In this document: positions 15,958-22,874 of the stretch, in pieces
Position numbering within the stretch: the first letter of the stretch is position 1
How the letters are laid out: each line of letters starts with the position of its first letter
Origin: Phycisphaerales bacterium UBA2396
Lineage (GTDB): Bacteria; Planctomycetota; Phycisphaerae; Phycisphaerales; UBA1924
Direction of reading: 5' to 3'
NCBI GenBank assembly: GCA_002343325.1
Contig: DDSG01000034.1
Span: 1-26,114, forward strand
Length of the DNA: 26,114 nucleotides
The notes under the pieces: generated by a model
Seen by the model: the letters and a program-made list of their open reading frames with translations, nothing else
Databases searched by the model: none
What the model was told of the DNA's origin: nothing
Made by a program: the position numbers and the translations under genes

Positions 15958-16995
15958 GTGTTCGTTGATCGCGCCATTATCCAAGTTCGTGCAGGCAAAG
16001 GCGGCGACGGCCGCGTCGCGTTCCGCCGCGAGAAGGCAGCCCCCAAAGGCGGCCCCAACGGCGGCAACGGCGGCAAGGGCGGCGACGTCGTCATCGTCGC
16101 CGAAGAGGGCATGAGCACCCTCTACGACCTCCGCTACGAATCCCTCTACAAAGCCTTCGACGGCGAAGTCGGCGGCCTCACCCAGTGCACCGGAAAGGAC
16201 GGCGAGGACTTCATCCTCAAACTCCCCCCCGGAACCCTCATCTTCAACCACGCCACCGGCGACCTCATGCACGACCTCGCACCGGGCGAACGCGTCGTCA
16301 TCGCCAAGGGCGGCAAGGGCGGCTGGGGCAACGAACACTTCAAATCCTCCACCAACCAGACCCCCCGCACCGCCACCGAAGGCGACCCGGGCGAAGCCTT
16401 CGAACTGAGGCTCGAACTCAAACTCATCGCCGAGGTCGGCTTCATCGGCATGCCCAACGCTGGCAAGAGCACTCTCCTCAAGGCCCTCACCCGCGCCAAC
16501 CCCAAGATCGCCGACTACCCCTTCACCACGCTCTCCCCGCAGCTCGGCATCGCCGAGGTCGACGCCGAACGTCGCATCGTCATGGCCGACATTCCAGGCC
16601 TCATCGAAGGCGCCAGCCAGGGCGCAGGCCTCGGGCACGACTTCCTCCGCCACGTCGAGCGCACACGCATCCTCGTCCACCTGCTCGACTGCGCGCCACC
16701 CGACGGCTCCAACCCCGCCGACAACTACCGCACCATCCGCAAGGAGCTCGAGCAGTACTCCCTCCAGCTCGCCGAACGCCCCGAGCTCGTCGTCCTGAAC
16801 AAGGCCGACCTCCTCGACGACGACAAGGCCCGCCGCCGAGCCCTGCTCGACCTCTGCAAAGAGCTCGACCTGCGCCCGGACAAGGACGCGATCATCATCA
16901 GCGGCGCCACCCGCCTCAACACCCGCGACCTGCTCGATCGCCTCTGGAAAATCCTCCACCCCGCCAAGGCCGACACGCCCGGCGGCTGGGGCTGA
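15958..16995 (+). CDS. obg: GTPase Obg/CgtA, ribosome-assembly GTPase
   Basis: This essential GTPase acts in late 50S ribosome maturation and stress control. It has 345 residues. The glycine-rich Obg fold covers about 1-158, with runs such as GKGGDGRVAFRREK and GGPNGGNGGKGGD. The G domain follows: G1 GMPNAGKST (164-172), G2 Thr190 in YPFTTL, G3 DIPG (211-214), G4 NKAD (281-284) and G5 ISGAT near 312-316. It ends shortly after the G domain without the OCT extension of Firmicutes Obg, which is common. The GTG start at 15958 begins MFVDRAIIQVRAGKGG, as in other Obg proteins. There is no ribosome-binding site, and a TACCCT box lies five bases upstream. hisS follows 22 bases after the stop. Confidence 0.96.
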   Translation: MFVDRAIIQVRAGKGGDGRVAFRREKAAPKGGPNGGNGGKGGDVVIVAEEGMSTLYDLRYESLYKAFDGEVGGLTQCTGKDGEDFILKLPPGTLIFNHATGDLMHDLAPGERVVIAKGGKGGWGNEHFKSSTNQTPRTATEGDPGEAFELRLELKLIAEVGFIGMPNAGKSTLLKALTRANPKIADYPFTTLSPQLGIAEVDAERRIVMADIPGLIEGASQGAGLGHDFLRHVERTRILVHLLDCAPPDGSNPADNYRTIRKELEQYSLQLAERPELVVLNKADLLDDDKARRRALLDLCKELDLRPDKDAIIISGATRLNTRDLLDRLWKILHPAKADTPGGWG

Positions 16996-17003
16996 TCGCC
17001 CCC

Positions 17004-17009
17004 TATCCT
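17004..17009 (+). promoter_or_regulatory. Putative -10 box (TATCCT) of hisS, near-leaderless layout
   Basis: TATCCT lies in the 22-base gap after obg, eight bases before the hisS ATG at 17018. No Shine-Dalgarno sequence is seen. Transcription from this box would leave a leader of no more than a few bases; hisS may also be read through from obg. Confidence 0.45.
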
Positions 17010-17017
17010 TCGCCCTT

Positions 17018-18379
17018 ATGGGTTCTCCAAAGTCCTTCCAAACGCCCACCGGCACCCGCGACTGGTACCCCGCAGACGCCAACCGCAGACGCTTCCTCAC
17101 CGAAGCCTGGCGGTCGGCCTCCCTCCGCCACGCCTTCGAAGAGATCGACGGCCCAACCTTCGAAACCCTTGACCTCTACACCGTCAAAAGCGGCGAAGGC
17201 ATCGTCTCCGAACTCTTCAGCTTCCAACGCTTCGGCGGCGAGAAGACCTACGCCCTCCGCCCGGAGTTCACACCCACGCTTGCCCGCCTCTACGCCGCCA
17301 AGGCCAGCAGCCTCCCCAAGCCCACCCGCTGGTTCACGCTCGGCCCGATGTTCCGTGCCGAACGCCCGCAGCGGGGCCGACTCCGCGAGTTCCTCCAATG
17401 GAATTGCGATGTCCTGGGCGATCCCTCCCCGCAGGCCGACGCCGACATCATCGCCGTCTGCATCGGGCTCCTCGAACAACTCGGGCTCACCCCCGCCGAC
17501 GTCCGCGTCAAACTCTCCAACCGCAACCTCGTGCGAGACATCGCCCTCTCCTGCGGCCTCCCAGACGACAAGGCCGACGCCTGGTTCGCCTATCTCGACG
17601 GCGAAGCCAAACGCTCCGCCGGCGAGAACGAAGCGTTTCTCGTTCATCGCGGCGTCTCCTTGCTCGTCCGCGATCGTTGGATGCAACTTCTCGAGTCCGT
17701 CCGCAACATGGGCTCCGATGCCGACCAGTTCAACGTCGAACGCTTCGGGATGAAGCTCGAAACCATCGAGCAGCACCGCGACCTGCTCGTCCGCCTGCGT
17801 TCCATGGGGCTCCTCCCCTGGTGCGACATGCTCGACATGACCATCGTCCGAGGTCTCGCCTACTACACCGGCATGGTCTTCGAGGTCCACGAAGCCTCCG
17901 GCGGCGAACGCGCCCTCGCCGGCGGCGGTCGATACGACAAGCTCATCGAGCTCTTCGGCGGCCCGCCCACGCCCGCCGTCGGTTTCGGCATGGGCGACGT
18001 CGTCCTCTCGCTCGTTCTTCAGGATCGCGGCCTCATGCCCTCCGACGCCGACCTCGCGGACCGTGCCGGCATGCGACCCGACGCCTTCGTCATCAGCAAC
18101 GGCACCCCCGAGGCCGACGCAGTCCTCCCCGCCGTGGTCGCCGCGCTCCGAAAGGCCGCCCCGGGCCTCCCGGGGCTCCACGCCCGCCGGTCCGCCAAGG
18201 AAACGCGCAACATCGGCAAACTCCTCCAGGAAGCCACCAAGCTCAACGCCCGCTTCGCGATCATCCTCGAGTCGGGCTCCTCCTGCACCGTCAAGGACCT
18301 CACCTCAGGCCGACAGGAACTCATGGACATCGCCAACGTCGTGGTCCGTCTCCGCCAGTTCCTCAACCGCGCGCCCTGA
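17018..18379 (+). CDS. hisS: Histidine--tRNA ligase
   Basis: This 453-residue class II aminoacyl-tRNA synthetase charges tRNA-His with histidine. It starts MGSPKSFQTPTGTRDWYPAD. Motif 2 is seen in LGPMFRAERPQRGR followed by REFLQWNCDVLG. The histidine-specific motifs are IVRGLAYYTGMVFEVH, with the catalytic Arg at about residue 278, and GGGRYDKLIELFGG. A C-terminal anticodon-binding domain is present (DAFVISNGTPEADAVLPAVV to the end), which argues against the HisZ regulatory paralog that lacks it. One oddity is RGLAYY where RGLDYY is usual, so the Asp is replaced by Ala281. It lies directly after obg. A strong hairpin stands 18 bases after the stop, between it and the convergent glycosyltransferase. 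Confidence 0.93.
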   Translation: MGSPKSFQTPTGTRDWYPADANRRRFLTEAWRSASLRHAFEEIDGPTFETLDLYTVKSGEGIVSELFSFQRFGGEKTYALRPEFTPTLARLYAAKASSLPKPTRWFTLGPMFRAERPQRGRLREFLQWNCDVLGDPSPQADADIIAVCIGLLEQLGLTPADVRVKLSNRNLVRDIALSCGLPDDKADAWFAYLDGEAKRSAGENEAFLVHRGVSLLVRDRWMQLLESVRNMGSDADQFNVERFGMKLETIEQHRDLLVRLRSMGLLPWCDMLDMTIVRGLAYYTGMVFEVHEASGGERALAGGGRYDKLIELFGGPPTPAVGFGMGDVVLSLVLQDRGLMPSDADLADRAGMRPDAFVISNGTPEADAVLPAVVAALRKAAPGLPGLHARRSAKETRNIGKLLQEATKLNARFAIILESGSSCTVKDLTSGRQELMDIANVVVRLRQFLNRAP

Positions 18380-18397
18380 CTCCCCGGTGCTCCCGCC

Positions 18398-18420
18398 GGC
18401 CCGGTTCTCCGAACCGGGCC
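18398..18420. terminator. Strong hairpin between convergent hisS and glycosyltransferase genes
   Basis: There are 10-base arms GGCCCGGTTC and GAACCGGGCC around a TCC loop. The stem is perfect and very GC-rich, but no proper T-run follows on either strand (TGAGCTTTC on the plus side). It lies 18 bases after the hisS stop and 46 bases beyond the stop of the opposing gene, so it may end or stabilise both transcripts. A second, weaker dyad (CCGAA/TTCGG near 18445-18462) stands next to it. Confidence 0.6.
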
Positions 18421-18466
18421 TGAGCTTTCACATGGCAAGGATCGCCGAACCGGTTTTCGGCCCGGA

Positions 18467-19627
18467 TCACCTTCGCCGATCCCGCGCCACGTCCTCGTGC
18501 GCCCGCCAGAAATGCTCGAAGCTCTCCGCAAACCCGAACCCGCGCATGTGTTCGTGGGCCGCCGCGCTCATCCGCCGCCGTCGCTCGCCATCGCACACCA
18601 TCTCCACGATCGCCCTCGTCCACGCGAAAGGGTCATTTCCCGGCAACACAAGCCCCGTCCGGCCTTCAAGCACCATCGCCTTGGGGCCGCCCTCGTCCGA
18701 CACCAGCGCCGCCGTCCCCGACGCCTGCGCCTCCATCGCCACCTGCCCGAGTGTGTCCGTTGTGCTCGGAAATACGAACAGATCACCCGTGGCGTAGATC
18801 GCGCTCAACTCCACACCGAAACGAAACCCCACAAAGTCCGTCGGCGTCCCCTCCAATTCCCGCCTCATCTCGCCCAGAAAAGGCCCATCGCCCACCACGA
18901 TCAGCCGCGCAGCAACTCCACGATTCGAGAGTTCCTCCGCCGCGGCCCGCCACGCACCGCACAGCATCGGCAGATTCTTCTCCACCGATACACGCCCGCA
19001 TGACACCACACGCACGCACGCGTCCGTGCTCGCCCCGATCCTGCCCCACACCCCGGGATCGCGATGCCGAGGATGAAACGCCGACGTGTCCGTGCCCGGC
19101 CTCAACGCGATCAGCCGCGAGCGCTCGAGCCCCCGCGCCGACATCGACGCGATCACCTCTTCACTCCGCGCAAAGATCCGCGCGAACGGCCTGTAGAACC
19201 ACCGCATCACACCCCCCGTCATCTCGCCCATCACCGCGTCGTCAAACAGCCGCTCCACGTACGCCGGAAAGTCCGTGTGGTACGTCCCCATCAGCGGCAC
19301 CCCAAGCCGCATGGCGATCGATCGCCCCGCCAGCCCCACCGGCCCAGGCGTCGACACGTGCACCACGTCCGGCCGCCACTCCGAAACCACCCGCGCCAAC
19401 GCGCCGCGACCAGGCAGCACCACCTCCAGATGCTCGTACTTCGGCATCTTCCACGCTCGAATCGGCGGCACATTCACGATGTTCGAGTCCCCCGGCACCG
19501 CCATCCGCGTGCTCGTTACCACCCGCAACGCGCGACCCGTCTCCCGCGCTCGCTCCGCCGTCGCGCGGATGAACCGGCTCACGCCGTTCACATCGCCCAG
19601 CGTGTCCGTCAACAGGCAAACCCGCAT
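18467..19627 (-). CDS. GT4-family glycosyltransferase (group 1)
   Basis: This is a 386-residue GT-B fold glycosyltransferase. The N-terminal half has the acceptor-domain pattern: LLTDTLGDVNGVSRF near the start, RPDVVHVSTPGPVGLAG, and GTYHTDFPAYV. The C-terminal half has the donor-domain pattern: VSCGRVSVEKNLPML, LIVVGDGPF, and PSTTDTLGQVAMEAQASG, the E-x7-E region with Asp at the first position as in many MgtA/SqdX/PimB-like enzymes. It probably transfers a sugar from a nucleotide-sugar donor to a lipid or polysaccharide; the substrate cannot be told. The ATG at 19627 has TAGGA seven bases upstream. It is divergent from the AhpD-like gene and convergent with hisS. lpxI lies nearby on the same strand, but a link to lipid A is only suggestive. 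Confidence 0.9.
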   Translation of the reverse strand: MRVCLLTDTLGDVNGVSRFIRATAERARETGRALRVVTSTRMAVPGDSNIVNVPPIRAWKMPKYEHLEVVLPGRGALARVVSEWRPDVVHVSTPGPVGLAGRSIAMRLGVPLMGTYHTDFPAYVERLFDDAVMGEMTGGVMRWFYRPFARIFARSEEVIASMSARGLERSRLIALRPGTDTSAFHPRHRDPGVWGRIGASTDACVRVVSCGRVSVEKNLPMLCGAWRAAAEELSNRGVAARLIVVGDGPFLGEMRRELEGTPTDFVGFRFGVELSAIYATGDLFVFPSTTDTLGQVAMEAQASGTAALVSDEGGPKAMVLEGRTGLVLPGNDPFAWTRAIVEMVCDGERRRRMSAAAHEHMRGFGFAESFEHFWRAHEDVARDRRR

Positions 19628-19716
19628 CCATTCATCCTAATACCACGCCGTCACGCCCGCCCGACCCACGTGATTTTCCGCACGCAAATGAAGCGCGTCA
19701 CTCGCCGGAGGACTCT

Positions 19717-19722
19717 TACAGT
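19717..19722 (+). promoter_or_regulatory. Putative -10 box (TACAGT) for the AhpD-like gene
   Basis: TACAGT lies in the 143-base divergent gap. It would give a leader of about 40 bases, which contains the AAGGAG ribosome-binding sequence of the gene. No clear -35 box is seen. Confidence 0.4.
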
Positions 19723-19770
19723 GCGACACACACCGAGGCCGCCACTCGCCCGGTCAAACAAGGAGCTTTC

Positions 19771-20301
19771 ATGCCACGCCTCAATCTCGTCAATCCCGCC
19801 TCCGCCACCGGCCGCGCCAAGGAGATCTTCGAAGGACCCCTCAAGGGCAAGCACTTCAACATCTTCAAGGGCATGGCCAATTCCCCCGCCGCCCTCGACG
19901 TCTACCTCGCCATCTCCGGTGCGCTCAACGCCGCCTCCCTCTCCGCCCAGGAACGCGAAGTCATCCAGCTCGCCATCGGCCAGGCCAACAACTGCGACTA
20001 TTGCGTCGCCGCCCACACCGCCATCGGCACCATGGTCGGCCTCACCAAGGAGCAGACCATCCAAGCCCGCCGCGGCTCCATGGCCGACCCCAAGCTCGCC
20101 GCCCTCGCCAAGTTCGCCCTCGCCATTCACGAGAAACGCGGCTTTGTCAGCGACGCCGACCTCTCCGCCTTCAAGGCCGCCGGCTATTCCGACGCCCATG
20201 TCGCTGAGGCCGTCGCCACCTACGCACTCGCCCTCTACACCAACTACTTCAACCACGTGAACCACACCGAGAGCGATTTCCCGCCCGCCCCGGCCATCTG
20301 A
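19771..20301 (+). CDS. AhpD-like / carboxymuconolactone decarboxylase family protein
   Basis: This is a 176-residue all-helical protein of the CMD/AhpD family. The redox motif is plain: EREVIQLAIGQANNCDYCVAAHT, with Glu61/Glu63, the Cys75-x-x-Cys78 pair and His82, the layout of alkylhydroperoxidase AhpD active sites. Members with this CxxC and His relay reduce peroxides or act as disulfide reductases; decarboxylase members lack the cysteines. Here a peroxidase or redox role is inferred. The ATG at 19771 has AAGGAG five bases upstream. It is divergent from the glycosyltransferase and convergent with tlyA, so it is a single-gene unit. No partner such as AhpC is in the window. Confidence 0.9.
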   Translation: MPRLNLVNPASATGRAKEIFEGPLKGKHFNIFKGMANSPAALDVYLAISGALNAASLSAQEREVIQLAIGQANNCDYCVAAHTAIGTMVGLTKEQTIQARRGSMADPKLAALAKFALAIHEKRGFVSDADLSAFKAAGYSDAHVAEAVATYALALYTNYFNHVNHTESDFPPAPAI

Positions 20302-20341
20302 TCCGCCTGTCAACCCACCAACACACACGGGTCGGCCTTCC

Positions 20342-20947
20342 TCACGGAATGTCGGCCCTCTTTTCTTCCGCAGGTTCCACCAGCACAAGCCACTCCGAGT
20401 TCCCGTCACCCTTCGCCCCGCCCTTCACCGGCGAACGCACCATCCCCAGCACCCGCGCACCAACCTCCGGCAGCGAAGCCCGCACACGCTCCGCAATCTC
20501 CTCCGCCGCGCTCTCGTCCAGCACCCCGCCACGCGGCACCTCGATCCCCATCCCCTTCGCCTCATAATGCGGCTTCACCAGCGCGATCACGCGCCCGCCC
20601 GCACCAAGCCACCGCATCGCCGCCGGCACCACCCGCCTCGTCGGCGTCCAGCTCACATCAAGCGTCACCAGATCCACCTTCGCCGCCGGCTCCGCGTGCA
20701 ACGCGTTCGTCCGCTCCATCACCACCACGCGCGGGTCCTTCCGCAGGGTCCACGCCAACTCCCCGTACGCCGTGTCCACCGCATACACCCGCGCCGCCCC
20801 GTGCTTGAGCAGGCAATCCGTAAAGCCCCCCGTCGAGCATCCCAGATCGGCGCACACAAACCCCGTGACGTCCACCCCGAACGCCGACAACGCCGCTTCC
20901 AGTTTCAATCCGCCGCGCGAGGCGTACTTCGACGCCCCCGCGCTCAC
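20342..20947 (-). CDS. tlyA: TlyA-type rRNA 2'-O-methyltransferase lacking the S4 domain
   Basis: This 201-residue protein is the methyltransferase half of TlyA/YqxC. It begins almost at once with SKYASRGGLKLEAAL, the sequence that normally follows the N-terminal S4 domain. Then come the SAM motif ADLGCSTGGFTDCLL (about 33-47), LVTLDVSW with Asp97, LVKPHYEA with Lys125, and NSEWLVLV near the end, giving the FtsJ-like K-D-K-E arrangement. TlyA 2'-O-methylates cytidines in rRNA and usually has about 240-270 residues including S4. The GTG start at 20947 overlaps the lpxI stop (GTGA), so translation is coupled. The frame is open upstream to 21058, but that part is antisense-free lpxI coding sequence and has no S4 similarity. 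Confidence 0.87.
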   Translation of the reverse strand: MSAGASKYASRGGLKLEAALSAFGVDVTGFVCADLGCSTGGFTDCLLKHGAARVYAVDTAYGELAWTLRKDPRVVVMERTNALHAEPAAKVDLVTLDVSWTPTRRVVPAAMRWLGAGGRVIALVKPHYEAKGMGIEVPRGGVLDESAAEEIAERVRASLPEVGARVLGMVRSPVKGGAKGDGNSEWLVLVEPAEEKRADIP

Positions 20948-21849
20948 CGCCCGCGCCCGTTCTCGATGCCGATCAGCGCGATCCCAAGCTCGTCCGCGCG
21001 ACGGATCATTTCCTGCTTGTCCAGCATGATCACCTCGCCCGCCGCCAACGCCAGGCACCCCGCACCGTTCCGCGCCAGATTCTCGATCGTCCCCAGACCC
21101 ACCGTCGGCACGTCGCTCCGCCGATCGTGACCGTCACGCGCCGCCTTGCACAGCACCCACCCCTTCGCCCGGCACAACTGCCCGGACCGCTCGATCATCC
21201 GGTCCGTCCCCTCAACCGCCTCCACCGCGATCACATCCCGCTCACGCGACGCCACCGCCTGACCCACGTCAAGGCTCAGCAACTGGTTCAGGATGGGCCA
21301 CGTGAACTCCACGTCCTCCATCTGCTCCCGCGTCGGCCTCGTCCGCGTCATCACGCCGACCTCGGCCATCTGATCCGGGATCGGCACCGTCGAATCCAGC
21401 AACGCCACACCGCAACGGTCCAGCTCGTCCGCGATCGCCGACAGCACCGCATGGCTCCGCTTGTCGTGCCGAAGGTGCTTGTACCACGCCACCAGCGTCC
21501 GCCAGTCCGGGATGTACCGCAGCACCCGGAACGGATCGTGCATTAGCTTCGACTTGTCGACCTTCCCCACCATGATCGCGTGCCGAACGCCCATCCCAGA
21601 CAAAATCCGCCCCCATGTTCCGACCTTCAGCAGCCCGACTTCTCGGAAGCTCGCGCACAACCCCGGCAACTCCGGCTCCCATTGCCGCGCCAGCCCCAGA
21701 CAGTGCACCGGGTGCCCCGCCCGAGACAGACTCTTCGCGATCAGAATCGGCAACTGCCCGCCACCCGCGATCAGCCCGATCGCCGTCGGCGGAGGTGGGG
21801 GCTCCGGCATCACCGCTCGTGTTGGAGGGACCGCGACCGCGATGCTCAT
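20944..21849 (-). CDS. lpxI: LpxI-type UDP-2,3-diacylglucosamine pyrophosphatase
   Basis: LpxI hydrolyses UDP-2,3-diacylglucosamine to lipid X in lipid A synthesis, in place of LpxH. From ATG 21849 the protein has 301 residues. Residues 23-33 are AIGLIAGGGQL, the family's N-terminal nucleotide-binding loop. The C-terminal half has IAVEAVEGTDRMI, with Asp216 matching the catalytic Asp of Caulobacter LpxI. KAARDGHDRRSDVPTVG and the C-terminal LDKQEMIRRADELGIALIGI are also typical. The frame is open to 21963, but the extra residues do not look like LpxI. A start at the Met 13 residues later is also possible because residues 1-21 are Pro-rich. No strong ribosome-binding site is seen. It is coupled to tlyA downstream. 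The gene implies a Gram-negative outer membrane with lipid A. Confidence 0.92.
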   Translation of the reverse strand: MSIAVAVPPTRAVMPEPPPPPTAIGLIAGGGQLPILIAKSLSRAGHPVHCLGLARQWEPELPGLCASFREVGLLKVGTWGRILSGMGVRHAIMVGKVDKSKLMHDPFRVLRYIPDWRTLVAWYKHLRHDKRSHAVLSAIADELDRCGVALLDSTVPIPDQMAEVGVMTRTRPTREQMEDVEFTWPILNQLLSLDVGQAVASRERDVIAVEAVEGTDRMIERSGQLCRAKGWVLCKAARDGHDRRSDVPTVGLGTIENLARNGAGCLALAAGEVIMLDKQEMIRRADELGIALIGIENGRGR

Positions 21850-21922
21850 GCCTGTGTCCAGAGACCAACGACCCGCCACGTCCCCACCACCCGACGACAG
21901 CCTACACCATCGCGGCCATTCA

Positions 21923-21943
21923 CTATCGTTCGGAATCCGATAG
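21923..21943. promoter_or_regulatory. Inverted repeat upstream of lpxI
   Basis: CTATCG and CGATAG arms are separated by nine bases, with a nested TCGGA/TCCGA pair. It lies about 75 bases before the lpxI start in the 240-base divergent gap before the gene at 22090. Such a dyad could be an operator; no regulator can be named. Confidence 0.3.
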
Positions 21944-22089
21944 GTTCCGCGACTGGGGCACAACTCTAGAAGTTCTCCACCGCCGCTTCAAGCGACCCTC
22001 GATCACCCCCCGCCCACCCTGATATCGGACGAACTCCGCGCGCCCCTCCATTCTGCCGCGCACGACCCCGCCCCGCCGACCTCAATGGC

Positions 22090-22308
22090 ATGCAGCCCGA
22101 CCCACGCCCATCGCCCCCCGCCGACGCCGCCCAATCCACGACCAAGCCCGTCGCCCGGATCTACTTCGCCTGCGCCAACCGCTACATCACCGTGCTCGAC
22201 GGTCGGCCCGACGGCTCCATCGCTCGCTGCCCCCAATGCGGCCGATCCAACCGCCTTCCGCCGCGCACCGAAACCTCCGGCGACCGCTTCTTCGAGATCG
22301 CCTGCTGA
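22090..22308 (+). CDS. Small zinc-ribbon-like protein with a degenerate first half
   Basis: This 72-residue protein has a Pro-rich start (1-20) followed by IYFACANRYITVLDG and GSIARCPQCGRSNRLPP. The spacing resembles the two-knuckle zinc ribbon common in planctomycetes, in which FxCPxC is followed about 18 residues later by CPxCG and a hydrophobic-Pro end. Here the first knuckle is reduced to one cysteine (C28 in CANR), while C47/C50 are intact; a last Cys (C72) is the terminal residue. It may bind metal weakly or have lost that function. The ATG at 22090 has no clear ribosome-binding site. It lies 29 bases before the next gene and is probably in the same region of transcription. The cellular role is unknown. 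Confidence 0.6.
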   Translation: MQPDPRPSPPADAAQSTTKPVARIYFACANRYITVLDGRPDGSIARCPQCGRSNRLPPRTETSGDRFFEIAC

Positions 22309-22326
22309 GCCACCCCCGGCCCGACG

Positions 22327-22332
22327 TACACT
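22327..22332 (+). promoter_or_regulatory. Putative -10 box (TACACT), leaderless layout
   Basis: TACACT is followed by CGGGC and the ATG at 22338, a five-base gap and even the same five bases as before the TSCPD gene. No Shine-Dalgarno sequence is present. Confidence 0.5.
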
Positions 22333-22337
22333 CGGGC

Positions 22338-22874
22338 ATGGCAGGCATTTTCACCGGCGGCTACCCCATTTCCCGTTCCGCGCCAAAGTGCGCCGCCACC
22401 GGCCGAGACTTCGCCCCCGGCGAGCCCATCGTCGCCGCCCTCGTCGAAGCCCCGGGCTCCGACGAACTCCAACGCCAGGACTTCGCTGTCGACGCCTGGA
22501 CTCAGGGCGCACGCCCCGCGGGCCGGCTCTTTGCCTCCTGGCGAGCCACCCACCAGCCCGCCGAGTCCAAACGCAAGCTCCTCCTGGGCGACGACGAACT
22601 CCTCGACCTCTTCGAGCAGCTCGCCGAGGCCGTCGAGCCCCGACAGATCGCCTTCCGCTACGTGCTCGCCCTTCTTCTCGTCCGTCGGCGCATCCTGATC
22701 TACGAAGGCGCAGCCGACCTTTCCTCGGGCCCTGTCATCCGCGTCCGCATCAAGCGTCCCGGCGGTGCCGCCGCCAACGTCGACGAGCCCATCCTCGATG
22801 TCGCCGACCCCAAGCTCGACGATCAGACCATCGCAGGCGTCATCGAACAACTCGGCGAGGTGGTCGGTGCCTGA
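22338..22874 (+). CDS. Conserved-looking hypothetical protein (178 aa), first gene of an envelope set
   Basis: The start is ATG 22338, supported by the TACACT box five bases upstream; an earlier in-frame Met at 22236 would overlap the preceding gene. The protein begins with ISRSAPKCAATGRDFAPGEPI (about residues 11-31), a C-x-x-TGR motif that looks like half of a metal or structural knuckle. It continues with a tract LQRQDFAVDAW, FASWRATHQP, and an acidic-helical segment DDELLDLFEQLAEAV followed by FRYVLALLLVRRRILIYEG. There is no signal peptide, so it is probably cytoplasmic. I know of no assigned function. Its stop overlaps the start of the lipoprotein gene by eight bases, so the two are translationally coupled and likely work together. 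Confidence 0.75.
   Translation: MAGIFTGGYPISRSAPKCAATGRDFAPGEPIVAALVEAPGSDELQRQDFAVDAWTQGARPAGRLFASWRATHQPAESKRKLLLGDDELLDLFEQLAEAVEPRQIAFRYVLALLLVRRRILIYEGAADLSSGPVIRVRIKRPGGAAANVDEPILDVADPKLDDQTIAGVIEQLGEVVGA

Noticed and set aside
16185..17753. 522-codon open frame across obg and hisS
   Set aside because: Arg/Pro/His/Ser-rich out-of-frame translation of two well-identified genes.
17018..18379. HisZ regulatory paralog instead of HisRS
   Set aside because: A complete C-terminal anticodon-binding domain is present, and no his biosynthetic genes are nearby.
21850..21963. Longer lpxI start at 21963
   Set aside because: The 38 extra residues have no LpxI similarity and include an inverted repeat that fits a regulatory region better.
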